The translations under genes were made by a program, and so were the position numbers. From Blepharisma japonicum (Eukaryota; Ciliophora; Heterotrichea; Heterotrichida; Blepharismidae): a DNA stretch of 64,000 bases. Positions 11,280 through 21,674 of the stretch are shown piece by piece. The notes under the pieces were generated by a model. The model was not told the DNA's origin. It did no database searches and was given only the letters and a program-made list of their open reading frames with translations. The first letter of the stretch is position 1. Every line of letters starts with the position of its first letter. The stretch is taken from positions 1 to 64,000 of the forward strand of contig CATKHK010000066.1 of NCBI GenBank assembly GCA_949751835.1, read 5' to 3'.

Positions 11280-12641
11280 CTACACCGCAGAAATGTAGCT
11301 ATTAATTTCATCAAATGAATGGATAGAAACCCCTGAGCCAGGAGTAACGATGCCATTGTCATTAAAAATAAAAATATTTTCTGTAGGTATTTCTACTTGG
11401 CGATATGCGATTGAGTCTGTAAGCTTATTGCCAAATCCTGCAAAAAATGGCTGTACATCAGAAGGAAAAAGATCTAGGACTTGTTGGAGAGCATTAGTTT
11501 TAAATATATGAGGGACATGCTTAATAAGTTCCCGAACTAGGGATGTGAAAACTGCATCAGGAGAAACTATTACAGGCCCTTCAGGCAAAACTTGATTATT
11601 TTGTGTAATTGAATTTATTAGTTGTCTAGTCGATTTTACTTGGCCAATTGCTCTAGAAGACAGATAAATAATCTTATAGCCTTTTTCTGAAAGTGACCTA
11701 TAAAGCTCGACAACTCCTGGCCGAGTTCAGTCAACCCCAATAGCAGGCAATACAATTCCTAAAAAATCAGATTTCGTTATAGTTCCGTCAATATCTGACA
11801 CTATAATTTTGCTTGTATAAGGCCATAAATAAAATTTGCATTTCAAAACCCTTTTTCCTTGCAGCCGGCTAAATACTGAATATTCGACGTCATTGGCACC
11901 ATATCGCAGTCCAAGCTGATGCAGTCGATTTGAGTCAAGTACATAAGTTTTTGTAAATTGAGGAGATTTATCAGCTTCCAAAGATAAATGCTCAAAATTG
12001 TCTTCTAGCTCATAAGATGATATTATTGAATACAATAATGGAACCCCTGTTTCTCGAGAGTGAAACTCTCCATCAATTTTTAATATCAATTGCTCATTGC
12101 TTAGAAAATCATACAAGTTCTTTTCAAAATTCTTAAAAGATACCTTATGTTGGTCAAATACACTTTCAGGGGTTTCGCTCCTTAAAAATTCATCGCCACA
12201 CAAAGATAACTCAATTCTTTGTTCAATTGCATTTTGTACTTCAGCATTATTTTTCTTATCAAAAGGTGGTGCTTTTGAATTAGATTTAGAGCGATGAGCA
12301 TTTCCATGAAAGCTTTCTTTTACCCAAAGCGCATTTCTTGATACTCTTGTTTGTGAGTAATTTTTCTCTTCCTCTGGGAAATTTTCGTTGGTACTTTTCA
12401 CTTCAAAATATGCTTTTCCTTTGTCATTTAATTTCATTTGAATATCAGTCAAAACGCCGTTAACAGTGATATTTACAATTTTTGCCCTGCTTTTTAGAAC
12501 TTTGAATTTCCCAAATATAACATGAAATGGAGTGCAATGGAGAGTGCCGTCTTCATGCTCAATAACTATTACATCGAGAGCACCTGAAAGAGTGGAGCCA
12601 TTTACATGAAATGCCCATGATACATTGTTGATAAACCTCAT
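11280..12641 (-). CDS. PAH1: Lipin, Mg2+-dependent phosphatidate phosphatase
   Basis: 453 aa. The N-LIP domain is at 1-65 (MRFINNVSWAFHVNGSTLSG, then IVIEHEDGTLHCTPFHVIFG). The C-LIP catalytic domain occupies about 210-453, with the HAD motif DIDGT (Asp283 and Asp285), then TKSDFLG, LSSRAIGQ and LPEGPVIVSPD. One TGA codes the Trp after IGVD, where lipin has D(W/H)TR-like sequence. Lipin turns phosphatidic acid into diacylglycerol at ER and nuclear membranes, feeding triacylglycerol and phospholipid synthesis. The protein is compact, close to the minimal lipin layout with a short linker between the two domains. Stop TAG. Confidence 0.94.
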
Positions 12642-13020
12642 ATTGGTAACTGATAATTTATTGAATTATGCATATCTGTTTTTGATAACTCAGGACATAT
12701 TTTTGAAGTTGCCCGGAGATAATAAAATCTTAAAAAAGCGATATATCTGACCACTTACAATCAATTAAATTTAATAATGATTTTAATTTTTTATCTATTG
12801 AAGCATTAAATATTCTTAGATTTAGCCTAAATATCAATAAATTATGTAAGATATTCGTGAGTTAATCTAAATGATGCACCTTTTATTATGTCTACTCTCA
12901 AATTTCAAGCATGTAATAAACTAAACATTCTTATACCAGGATTTTATTTTGAAATATTAATTAAAAAATAAATTAAAATAAAATTTTCAATCTATATGTT
13001 GAATAATCTAAATTAATAAA
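12642..13020. other. Intergenic region, no gene seen
   Basis: 379 bp of AT-rich DNA between the divergent starts of lipin and the four-TM protein. No open frame or structured element stands out. Confidence 0.55.
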
Positions 13021-13650
13021 ATGTATCGTCAAGAACAATTTGAGAAACCAAAAGTGGCCAAATACCATCACATAATTTACATGTCAGCCTCTGCAATTAT
13101 ATTTATTCTCATAATAGTTGATCTTGCCCTCAATAGATGGTTTTCTTACTGCTGATGGGATTTCGGATTAATCTACGCAGGCACATTTACAGATTTCGAA
13201 AATCTCCAAAATGAAAATTCCATTAGTGACGTCAAAAGTGATGCTTGTGGGTCTTTAAAAGGCCTTATAGAAGGAAGCTGCCCTGATTTTTGTGACTATA
13301 TTGATGATTTCCAAAGTGCTGGAGCTGTAATGGTATTTTCTGGAATTGCTACATTAATATCAATCGCTGCTTGTATTTTCTTTCACTTTTTAGCTTTCAA
13401 TAGATCTGCTTTCCGATTCAGAGTTATGTGGGTATTTCTGATTATGCCAACTTTTTGGTATTCACTAGGATATGTAATATATCTAGGTGTCGGGAAATTT
13501 GGAGATATTAAATCAACCAGTAGTCAAAGGTTTAAAAGCGAAAATTTTGAAATGAAAGAAGGTATGATCCTCGCTATTGTAGTCATCAGTTTGAATGTAA
13601 TGCTGATGGCTTATAGCTTTATAAAAACAAAGAGAGCTTTTCTTTCATAA
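13021..13650 (+). CDS. Four-TM membrane protein
   Basis: 209 aa with TGA read as Trp once (SYC-W-WDFG). Hydrophobic segments lie at about 18-38 (IIYMSASAIIFILIIVDLAL), 102-125 (VMVFSGIATLISIAACIFF), 136-156 (VMWVFLIMPTFWYSLGYVIY) and 181-202. The loop between TM1 and TM2 has four Cys (DACGSL, GSCPDFCDY), consistent with disulphides in an extracytoplasmic loop, so the overall layout is tetraspan-like. No family is recognised. It ends 12 bp from the convergent gene. Confidence 0.75.
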
Positions 13651-13662
13651 CTTATACATTAT

Positions 13663-14529
13663 TTAATAATTAGTAATTGCTGTTGACACAGTATAATCAA
13701 AATTTTTTGATTTCATGTCAAAAGTGGGGAGCCTAGGGCTCATCTTACTGAAGTCAATATCTTGGGTTGTTTTTTTATCAATGGCTTCAAACTTTGGATG
13801 GTAGGACCTTAAATCATCTTTGACAACAGATTGTTTCCTTTCTAATGTTTTAGCAAAGTTTGGAGATGAATTTCTTGGAAATGGATCTCTTTTAAGCTCA
13901 AACCGAGATTCATGCACTAAATTTAATGGGATATATTTTCTATCAGTTTGCTTGATGAAATACACTTCTGGGGTATGGAGTTTTTGAGTTTCAGGCGTTT
14001 TATGTTTTTTTATTCTCGAAACCTTTTTAATTAAGTTTTCATATTCACCTACTTCCATCCCATTAGCATTAGAATACGACTTTACAGCTGGCTTTTTAGG
14101 GTATTTGCAATCTAATTCATGATTTAGGCAGATAGGCAAATTTATTCTTTGCTTTCTGGGACTTGCACTTTTGGGCCGCCCTAAGCATCCTCCTTTTACT
14201 TTAGGCTTAACGAGCGTAAAAAGGGGATTATACTTAGTAGCTGGGGGAATTTCTTCATTTTTGCTTGAAAATACCCTTTCTCTTTGATTCCTGGATGGAC
14301 ACTTAAAAGATGATGTCATTTCCCCTTTTTCAGAGTTTTCCTTCTCCAAATTTATTATTTCAGTCCTCACTCGTGCCAATTCTTTTTTCAAGTCACTATG
14401 ATTAAAGGATTTCTGAGTACGATGCGACTTAATTTTTCCATATTTGTGAGATTGAGAGAAAGTTAAGGTTTTTCCATACCTCGAAATTAATGGCACACTC
14501 ACAGTCTTAACAATTTCTTTAATATCCAT
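13663..14529 (-). CDS. Basic disordered protein
   Basis: 288 aa, no TGA, TAA stop. The sequence is Lys/Ser/Pro-rich with one short helical stretch (LKKELARVRTEIINLEKENS). Short motifs such as EEIPPATKYNPLF are reminiscent of the Pro-Gly-Tyr repeats of axonemal STPGR proteins, but this is weak. Function unknown; a cytoskeletal role is only a guess. Confidence 0.65.
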   Translation of the reverse strand: MDIKEIVKTVSVPLISRYGKTLTFSQSHKYGKIKSHRTQKSFNHSDLKKELARVRTEIINLEKENSEKGEMTSSFKCPSRNQRERVFSSKNEEIPPATKYNPLFTLVKPKVKGGCLGRPKSASPRKQRINLPICLNHELDCKYPKKPAVKSYSNANGMEVGEYENLIKKVSRIKKHKTPETQKLHTPEVYFIKQTDRKYIPLNLVHESRFELKRDPFPRNSSPNFAKTLERKQSVVKDDLRSYHPKFEAIDKKTTQDIDFSKMSPRLPTFDMKSKNFDYTVSTAITNY

Positions 14530-14601
14530 ATTTATAACTTCTTAATTATATCCATAATATTTGTTATTTTATAATTGCATTTTAATACAATTAGTAAATA
14601 A

Positions 14602-15537
14602 ATGGAATATAGGCAAGCACTCGAAATTATACTTTTAGGTGGAAAAGGAGCTGGCAAAACAAAATTTAAGCTTTGCTATGATAAAAACTCAAAGAGGATG
14701 GAGCTACCTTATGACGTGATGCTAGATAAAGCTGAAGCTTATGTAATCCCTGAAGATATCGACGAAAAGGATGGTGCATTGGTACTTTTTGATTTAGCTG
14801 CAGAAAATTCATTACCGAATACTCTTTCTATGCTCCCAAACATACCAATTCCAAAAATCCTAGTTGGCTGCAATAGTGACTCAGAAGAGAGAAAAATATC
14901 AGCCATTGAAGCAAAAATCCAAGCAGAGCAAAACGGATGCAAATATATAGAGTTCCCTGAAACTGATATCCTTTTCGTAATCAACATGATTATTGGAGAA
15001 ATTGAAAATCATCGAGAAAATCAAAGGAAAAAGAGGTGCGTAATCCGATTGTCCTTTAAAAGCATGGAGAGACTACAAAGCATGGCTATGATTATGGCAC
15101 TTGTGTCAGGATTTTTTGGACTTGCAGTTATGGCTTGTGGAGCAACGTTGGTTATTACTACAGAAAATACGAGCTACAGATGACTTACAAATTCGTTTTT
15201 GACTTCAGGGACTTTAACATTTGTGATGAGCTTTGTAGGGTTCTATGGGTCTAAGAAGTCAGGAATTAAGGAATATCTTAAGCTATATTCTGCGCTGCTT
15301 ATCATAAATGCAATTTACAAACTTGTGATTTTACTGCTTTATTTATTTGCTTGCAATTTATCAAAATCTGAAGATGAAGCTTCAATTGATTCAGTCACCT
15401 TAGTGCTGGTTCTGTCAATAGCAAGTGAGTTAATCACTTCGATCATAATATTTATTGAAAAATATGCAATCGTTGAAATTCAGAGTGCTCCTGTTATCAA
15501 AGATGAAAAAAGGTCTTTTAATATTTTTAATAGATAA
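14602..15537 (+). CDS. GTPase-like P-loop domain fused to four TM helices
   Basis: 311 aa; a TGA at 15181 is read as Trp and joins the two halves. Residues 1-150 look like a divergent small GTPase: strand EIILLGGKGAGKT with a P-loop at 13-20, ALVLFDLAAEN in the DxxG position and ILVGCNSDSE in the NKxD position. Residues about 155-290 contain four hydrophobic helices (MALVSGFFGLAVMACGATLV, then FVMSFVGFYG, LIINAIYKLVILLLYLF and LVLVLSIASELITSIIIFI). The switch and base-recognition motifs are degenerate, so nucleotide hydrolysis is uncertain. The layout is unusual: small GTPases are normally membrane-attached by lipid. It lies 72 bp from the divergent basic-protein gene. Confidence 0.8.
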
Positions 15538-15587
15538 AATGAAAAATATTCACGTTTAATGCAAATATCTATTCTAAAAATCTCAAT

Positions 15588-16061
15588 TTATGTTTTATTA
15601 CCATGAATTGTCTTGTATGAGTAACCTTTCACAGGTTTCTTCTTGCTTTCTTTGATTTCTTGCATAATAGTCTTCCTTGGTGAGATATTTCCTACAGGCT
15701 TCTCTTGAAAAGGCTCTAAATCTTTAGTGAGCTGGGCTTCATATTCTATTAAGCTTGATTTTTCATTTTCAAGCTTCTTTATATCCTCAGATTCCTCTGC
15801 AATGGCTTCACGGATTCTTTTCAGCTCATTAAGAATATTCCTCGCATATTTAACAGGCTCTGAAGGCTCTTTTACTGAGCAATTTGTAAAAAGCTGAGCA
15901 AAAGGCAGCATTAGTTTTAATTTTTTTGTGTCATTCTCAATCGCTTCAGCCATTGAATTTTGCTGGTCAATTGACTCTTGTATATCGTATAATTGCTTTA
16001 GGAGCTTCTCGTTTTCTTCAATTAATTTTTGCTCTAAATTCTCTGCTGTTGAAGCCTGCAT
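15588..16061 (-). CDS. Small coiled-coil protein
   Basis: 157 aa, TAA stop. Two coiled-coil segments are evident, about 5-50 (ENLEQKLIEENEKLLKQLYD) and 75-120 (LNELKRIREAIAEESEDIKK), followed by a basic tail. No family is recognised. It lies 90 bp from the AGC kinase gene, tandem on the same strand. Confidence 0.7.
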   Translation of the reverse strand: MQASTAENLEQKLIEENEKLLKQLYDIQESIDQQNSMAEAIENDTKKLKLMLPFAQLFTNCSVKEPSEPVKYARNILNELKRIREAIAEESEDIKKLENEKSSLIEYEAQLTKDLEPFQEKPVGNISPRKTIMQEIKESKKKPVKGYSYKTIHGNKT

Positions 16062-16150
16062 TAAATATATTTCAAAACCTACTATATAAAAATATTAATT
16101 AATTAGGCCAAGTTAGTGAATTATCGGTTAAATTACTATATATAAGTCAT

Positions 16151-17179
16151 TTAGAGGCCCTTAAGGACCTCTTGTGTTCGGCAATAGTCAAAGTCTTCGT
16201 AATCAAATTCCGGATCATCAACTTCATCTTCATCATTTGAAATTTCGCTGATATAAGAAGTCTTCACTAAATCCTTAGACTTAGTTGGGACATCCCAGCT
16301 TTTTTCCAACAAATGATCCCAATCCAAACCGCTGAAAAATTTGTGTGATTTAATTTCAGAAATTTGGCTTGGTCTCTCCTTTGGATCTTTTTTCAGCAAT
16401 CGCAAAATCAGATCTTTTGCGTCTTCAGACATACTTGAACCCAACCTAGGTTCCTCTGTCAGAATTTTCTCTACAAGCAGTTTCTTATTCAAGGCTACAA
16501 AAGGCGGCAACCCCATAAGCATTTCATAAAGAACTACTCCTAACCCCCAATAATCAACTTGTTTGTTATGTATATCGTGATTAATTACTTCAGGGGGTAT
16601 ATATTCTATGGTCCCTGAGTAAGAATTTGAATTGGAGCTTGCTTTATCTGACACATTAAAGTCGGTTAATTTAACGTGTCCGTGCTCATCTAAAAGGATG
16701 TTTTCAGGCTTGATGTCTCTATGAACAATATCATGGTCATGGAGGGCTTCTAGCCCAAGGACAATTTGTGCAGCAAAATATCTAGCTTGGTCTTCACTAA
16801 GTTTTCTCTGCTTTTGCAAAAGCGAAAATAGAGTCCCTCCCTCCATGTAGTCCATGACCAAACAGAGCTTGGAAGCTGTTTGAAATGAATAGTGAAGGTT
16901 TACTATGAATGGACTCTCCACATCGCGGAGGATGTTTCGCTCCATCACAGCTTTATTTTGACAATGTTTTTGTTTAAGCATAAGTTTCTCTATGCATTTC
17001 AATGCATAAGTCTGTTTAGTGCTGCGTTGCTCGACCAAGAAAACTTTCCCGAATCCGCCTTGACCTAAGGGTCTAAGGACTCTGAAGTCATGGACGATTG
17101 GATTTTCAACGTATTTTAAATAAGAAGAGGATTTTGGACGAGAGGTTTTTTCTATTGAATAGCCACAGATATTACCCAT
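16151..17179 (-). CDS. Acylated AGC-family protein kinase with DFN motif
   Basis: 342 aa. The N-terminus MGNICGYS has Gly2 and Cys5, a standard dual-acylation signal for membrane attachment. The kinase domain spans about 31-290: LGQGGFGKVFLVE, ALKCIEK (Lys72 equivalent), VHRDIKPENILL, then LTDFNVSD and GTIEYIPPEV. The DFG motif is DFN, as in YANK/STK32 kinases, with the metal-binding Asp retained. The end FDYEDFDYC matches the AGC hydrophobic motif with Asp in place of the phosphorylated Ser/Thr, suggesting independence from hydrophobic-motif phosphorylation. The closest families are STK32 and S6K-like kinases; the exact orthologue is not certain. Confidence 0.87.
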   Translation of the reverse strand: MGNICGYSIEKTSRPKSSSYLKYVENPIVHDFRVLRPLGQGGFGKVFLVEQRSTKQTYALKCIEKLMLKQKHCQNKAVMERNILRDVESPFIVNLHYSFQTASKLCLVMDYMEGGTLFSLLQKQRKLSEDQARYFAAQIVLGLEALHDHDIVHRDIKPENILLDEHGHVKLTDFNVSDKASSNSNSYSGTIEYIPPEVINHDIHNKQVDYWGLGVVLYEMLMGLPPFVALNKKLLVEKILTEEPRLGSSMSEDAKDLILRLLKKDPKERPSQISEIKSHKFFSGLDWDHLLEKSWDVPTKSKDLVKTSYISEISNDEDEVDDPEFDYEDFDYCRTQEVLKGL

Positions 17180-17836
17180 ATAAAAAAGATTATAAACTAA
17201 TATGGAATTTCAAAAAATTAAGAACCATGACAGTTTCTGGAAATTGGTTTTTTAAATAGGGAATTTCAGATGTTAGATAAAAAACGCATAATAAAATTAT
17301 AAGTTGAGGAAGTTGGAGAGTTGTGCAATTTTAGGGGATTTTATTGCTAAATATGATATTAGGCTAATTAATACCTTATGGTAGCCTTTAATACTTCTTT
17401 GGTTATGATAATATAGAATAATAGAAATGGAAAATTGACTGAATTATTTACTGAATATGGATGTCTATATATGGGAAAATAGCAATGGCTAAAGATATTA
17501 AGATCGGCTATATTTCAAAGGGATAATTTATTTGTATGAGAGCAATGCATTGAACTAGCTAATAAATAAGCTTGCTGCTCTATCATGCAAAAATATCTGG
17601 CAAAGTCAAAATTATCAAAAATTATTATTAAACGCTATATTTCTTTTACCAAATTAACCATAGCATACTTTTAGATCTATTCTTTTCCAAACAGAAAGAT
17701 TTTTCTGTCCTTGCTTTAAAGATATCATAGAAAATTATTCATTCGTTTCTTAAATTATTAAATATAGTTTTTAATAGTCACATTTTTATATAAAAATCCT
17801 ATCTTATTTTGCTTACATTATTCCTATAATTATAAA
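17180..17836. other. Intergenic region, no gene seen
   Basis: 657 bp of AT-rich DNA between the kinase gene and the divergent small TM-protein gene. No frame longer than a few dozen codons with TGA as Trp, and no tRNA-like structure, was found. Confidence 0.55.
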
Positions 17837-18049
17837 ATGCCAAGCTTAAAGCCATTGACACTTATTTTATTTTTAGCATATATAAGTAGAGCTGACGCAT
17901 ACAATAATGCAGAACTCGGAGTATTTTTAGGTTTTGTATTTGCAATTTTATTAACAATTTCGATAATTCTCATTTGCATCATGAGAAAGAAATTTCGAGT
18001 TCCACAAAAAAGGCCTGAGGTACTTATCAGTCTTGAAGACAAAGATTAA
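17837..18049 (+). CDS. Small single-pass membrane protein with signal peptide
   Basis: 70 aa. It begins MPSLKPLTLILFLAYISRADA, which reads as a cleavable signal peptide, then a short luminal piece (YNNAELG), one TM helix (FLGFVFAILLTISIILICIM) and a basic cytosolic tail (RKKFRVPQKRPEVLISLEDKD). An open frame of the same length exists on the opposite strand, but only the plus-strand peptide has this ordered type I layout, so I call the plus strand. Function unknown. Confidence 0.62.
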   Translation: MPSLKPLTLILFLAYISRADAYNNAELGVFLGFVFAILLTISIILICIMRKKFRVPQKRPEVLISLEDKD

Positions 18050-18417
18050 ATCCAATATTTATAAATAAAATTTTATGAATAGATTGTGATTTTCTTATCA
18101 TTGTAAAATAAAGTATCAAATCTAAAATTACCATAAAAGAAGAGCATATAAAATTGGAAGTCACCGAGCCGCTGTCTCCAAATTTTGAGGGTCTTACTGC
18201 CTGAAGTTATACCTACACGAATTTGATCTATGAGTGCTATGTATTAAATTATTGTAGGATTTGCCTTTCTCACTAAGCAATAAGACTCTGCACCTTCCGA
18301 TAAGCATTTGAGAAAAAAGGCTCTAAGAAAGTACCTGAAATTTAATAAACTTACCCTACCATAAAGAGTGATCTGATTTGAGAAATTTATTTATTAGAAA
18401 AAAGTGTTATTAATTAT
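18050..18417. other. Intergenic region with possible structured RNA
   Basis: 368 bp with no open frame. The stretch about 18150-18345 is richer in G and C than nearby spacers. AAAATTGGA (18150-18158) can pair with TCCAAATTTT (18177-18186, one bulged A) around a GC-rich loop, and TCTCA (about 18268-18272) with TGAGA (about 18308-18312). I could not match it to snRNA, SRP, U3 or telomerase RNA signatures. It may be an unassigned non-coding RNA or plain 3' flank. Confidence 0.25.
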
Positions 18418-21402
18418 CTAAGCTAGCAGTCCTACAGTTTCAAGATCTTCATCTCTTTTCTTAGACTTTCTAATTAAACAAACAATCATTCTCACAATTA
18501 AAGCAACTACTAAACAAGCTGCACCTATTGCTATACAAATAGCATGAAATTCCAGGCTCAGAGCTGAGCATTTAAGAGTTTCTCCTCCAAACTGAACCAG
18601 AATCATCTGGAAAGCAATAGTAAAAACAATAATGCCAACAAACATCCAGTTGTTGAAGAACCCTTTGAACAAATTCCACTCGTTTAATGAGAGTTTTCTG
18701 CAATTAATTTCATTGAAAACTTGCATCATGACGAATACATGGAAAAATATCGTGAAATGCATCCCGTTTTTTTCAGTCCACTCCTCATTGCCCCATCCAT
18801 ATTCAATATTAAAGATCATAGGGCCTAAGAATAAAATGATCATAAGAACTGCAATTTGATAAATTGCTTGGGAAATCACTGTTATGTACATATCGGGGGT
18901 TATTATTGATTCATTATTTCTGCCAAAAGGCTTTGAGGAAAGGAGACCATCTGTAGGAGGTTCAGTTGCCAGTGCTAATGCAGCCATTGAGTCCATAATG
19001 AGGTTGACCCAGAGCATTTGGACAGCTGTCAATGGAGACTCTTCAACAGTCAAAGCGCCAACGATGCTCATAATGAGAGCTACAAGGTTAACTGTAAGCT
19101 GGAATTGGACGAATTTTCGAATGCTTGCATATACATTTCTTCCCCATTTGACTGATTTCAAAACACTGTCAAAATTATCATCTAATAAGATGATATCAGC
19201 GCTTTCTTTGGCAAGTGGAGTGCCTGACATCATAGCAAGGCCAATATCACTTTGTTTTAAAGCTGGAGCATCATTTGAGCCATCTCCAGTGACTCCTACA
19301 ACTTCTCCCATTGCTCTTAAGCCAATAACCATCAAGAGTTTGTCTTCAGGTGAGCATCTTGCAATAACTCTAAGTTTTTGAGCTACAAGTACGAAAGCTT
19401 CCATATTTCCAACTTCGAAATTGAGGAGCTTGCCTTCTTCATCAGTAACTGTTCTTAATCCTCCAACTCTTTGTCTGAATTCTGCACCTTCCATAGCATA
19501 TTCATTGATTTCTTGATCAGAAATATCGTCATCGAGAATATGGCATTGTCTTGCAATTTTGACTGCAGTTTCCATTGAGTCACCAGTAACCATCCTGACT
19601 GTGACGCCAGCGTTTTGGACCTGTATGACTGATTTTCTGGCTTCTGGCCTTAATGGGTCTTCAATCCCTACAATTCCTAAGAAAACTAATCCATTTTCGC
19701 AAGCTTCTTGGGAAACTTTTGGATCTGCGCTGTCGGCTCCTAGTAATGACCAGTTTGTAGCATTATAAGCGATGCTTAAGACTCTTAAACTGTCATTTGA
19801 AAAGCTCCTTATCACTTCTCTGATTTCTGCTTTCTTTTCAGGAGTAAGGATTTCTTTTTGATTTGCAGAAGTTGCAATATAGCAGCATTGGTCCAATATA
19901 ACTTCTCCAGCTCCTTTAGTATAAACTCTGACCCCACTATCAATTTCATAAACTGTCGTCATCCTTTTGCTTCTAGAATCAAAAGCCCATTGAAGTTTTT
20001 GTTGTTCTGGGACTCTGTATAAATGATAGTCTAAATTCCATTTGTTGGTCATCATTAATAAGGCACATTCAGTCCTGTCGCCGACAAGTTCTCTTTTTCC
20101 ATCATCTCTAGTTGTAATAAAAGCAGTGGTATTTCTGGCGACTGATTCGGCGATCATTTTTTTGCATTCAATTGGGAGTTCGTCACATTCAGCGTCGCTG
20201 AAATGCTGATCGTAAAACATCGCACAGGTGACTGTCATTTTATTCTGAGTCAAAGTACCAGTTTTGTCTGATAAGATATTTGTAGCAGCACCCATTACTT
20301 CACAGCCTCTTAGGTGTCTTACAAAGATGTTGTCTTTTTTCATGCGAAGGATAGAGTAGGCCATTGCAAGTGTAAGTGCTAATGGAAGACCTTCTGGGAT
20401 AGCTACGACCAAAATTGTGATACCGAGGATAATTGATGATACTAGACCTTCCCATTCATTAGCTCCCCATTGCTCTTGACTGATGGCATCATATGACAAA
20501 TGAGCTATCAGCACTAGTGACAACAAAGTTCCAGCAATAAACCCAAGCTTTCCAATATTAGTTGCCATTTCTCCAAGCCTTTCTTGCAAAGGGGTTTCTG
20601 CTTCTTCTTCAACTTGGTTCATCATGCTTCTGTTTTTCCCCAGTACTGAATATTTTCCAACTGCACAGACCAGCATGACTCCATTCCCTTGATTTATTTT
20701 GGCTCCCGAAATCAAAAACGGGTCAGTATCTGTATCACCAGCCCTTACAACTTGTTTATTCATCAATTTGCTTTCTCCAGTAATTGAGCTTTCATCTACA
20801 CTTAGCCCATTTCCTCTAATTAATATCCCATCTACACAAAATACCTCTCCAGGTGAAACATAAATTAAATCTCCTGTCAAAATATCCTTTGCAGGGATTT
20901 CTTTTTCTATCCCATCACGAGTTACGATTACGTTATGAAGATTTGTCTCTACATTCAACTTGATAAACTGTCCTTCTTTTACATAGTCATTAGTGGCAGT
21001 TACGCACACAACAATAAACACAGCAAGCAAAATTGCTGCTCCTTCAAGCCAGCCAGAGGTAGGGTCTTCGATGATTCCGATTACGAGGGAAATGATCGCG
21101 GCGACTATAAGGATTTGTAAAACAGTATCCTGAAGGCTGTCAAAAATGAATTCTAAAATTGAGGTACGCTTTCTTACATAAGGGTGGTTATTCCCATAGA
21201 ACTTTTCGCGGAGACTGAGATCAAGTGGGCTTGAACTTATACCTTTGGTAGAACTTGTGAGTAATCCTTTACAAAGACCTGATACTCCGTGTAAATTTTG
21301 AAATTTTTCAAGACTTTTACCATTTCGTATGTTATCTTGGTCAAACATTTGGCCTAACTCCTCAGGGGTAACTATGAACGCTTGAGGTTCTGAATTCGAC
21401 AT
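18418..21402 (-). CDS. Plasma-membrane-type Ca2+ ATPase (P2B)
   Basis: 994 aa, TAG stop, all Trp codons TGG, no intron. It has the P-type ATPase order: TM1-2 (about 85-145), actuator domain with DESSITGES, TM3-4 with VAIPEGLPLALTLAMAYS, phosphorylation motif SDKTGT (Asp379), nucleotide-binding domain, hinge VTGDGSNDAPALKQSD, and six C-terminal TM helices. The PEGLPLA segment and overall match place it in the PMCA (P2B) group, not SERCA. It pumps Ca2+ out of the cytosol. The C-terminal tail is short (about 15 basic residues, RKSKKRDEDLETVGLLA) and shows no obvious calmodulin-binding region, so regulation may differ from animal PMCA. Confidence 0.95.
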   Translation of the reverse strand: MSNSEPQAFIVTPEELGQMFDQDNIRNGKSLEKFQNLHGVSGLCKGLLTSSTKGISSSPLDLSLREKFYGNNHPYVRKRTSILEFIFDSLQDTVLQILIVAAIISLVIGIIEDPTSGWLEGAAILLAVFIVVCVTATNDYVKEGQFIKLNVETNLHNVIVTRDGIEKEIPAKDILTGDLIYVSPGEVFCVDGILIRGNGLSVDESSITGESKLMNKQVVRAGDTDTDPFLISGAKINQGNGVMLVCAVGKYSVLGKNRSMMNQVEEEAETPLQERLGEMATNIGKLGFIAGTLLSLVLIAHLSYDAISQEQWGANEWEGLVSSIILGITILVVAIPEGLPLALTLAMAYSILRMKKDNIFVRHLRGCEVMGAATNILSDKTGTLTQNKMTVTCAMFYDQHFSDAECDELPIECKKMIAESVARNTTAFITTRDDGKRELVGDRTECALLMMTNKWNLDYHLYRVPEQQKLQWAFDSRSKRMTTVYEIDSGVRVYTKGAGEVILDQCCYIATSANQKEILTPEKKAEIREVIRSFSNDSLRVLSIAYNATNWSLLGADSADPKVSQEACENGLVFLGIVGIEDPLRPEARKSVIQVQNAGVTVRMVTGDSMETAVKIARQCHILDDDISDQEINEYAMEGAEFRQRVGGLRTVTDEEGKLLNFEVGNMEAFVLVAQKLRVIARCSPEDKLLMVIGLRAMGEVVGVTGDGSNDAPALKQSDIGLAMMSGTPLAKESADIILLDDNFDSVLKSVKWGRNVYASIRKFVQFQLTVNLVALIMSIVGALTVEESPLTAVQMLWVNLIMDSMAALALATEPPTDGLLSSKPFGRNNESIITPDMYITVISQAIYQIAVLMIILFLGPMIFNIEYGWGNEEWTEKNGMHFTIFFHVFVMMQVFNEINCRKLSLNEWNLFKGFFNNWMFVGIIVFTIAFQMILVQFGGETLKCSALSLEFHAICIAIGAACLVVALIVRMIVCLIRKSKKRDEDLETVGLLA

Positions 21403-21674
21403 CTTTATAAAAACGGATAATAAGCGATTTCTATATCATGATTAAAACTGTTTTAAAGCAAGCTTAAAAAGATGAAGAATTGAATAGGTTTAGGGATAAG
21501 GCGACTGAAAGAAGGTTAAAATGTAAAATATTAGGAGGTAAATTATTTGTATAATTTATGGAAAATTGATGGAAAAGTATGGAAATAGGAAAAAAAAATG
21601 TTATGGAAATTTTTAAGAGTAATACCAAAGATGTTATGGAAAGATATGCTAGAAGTCAATGCTATTTAGATTTA

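Noticed and set aside
17830-18042. 70-codon frame on the minus strand opposite the small TM protein
   Set aside because: The plus-strand frame has an ordered signal peptide, TM helix and basic tail; the minus-strand one does not.
18240-18300. U5 snRNA-like TTTGCCTTTCTCACTAAG
   Set aside because: The invariant U5 loop GCCTTTTAC is not matched and no Sm site or flanking stem could be drawn.
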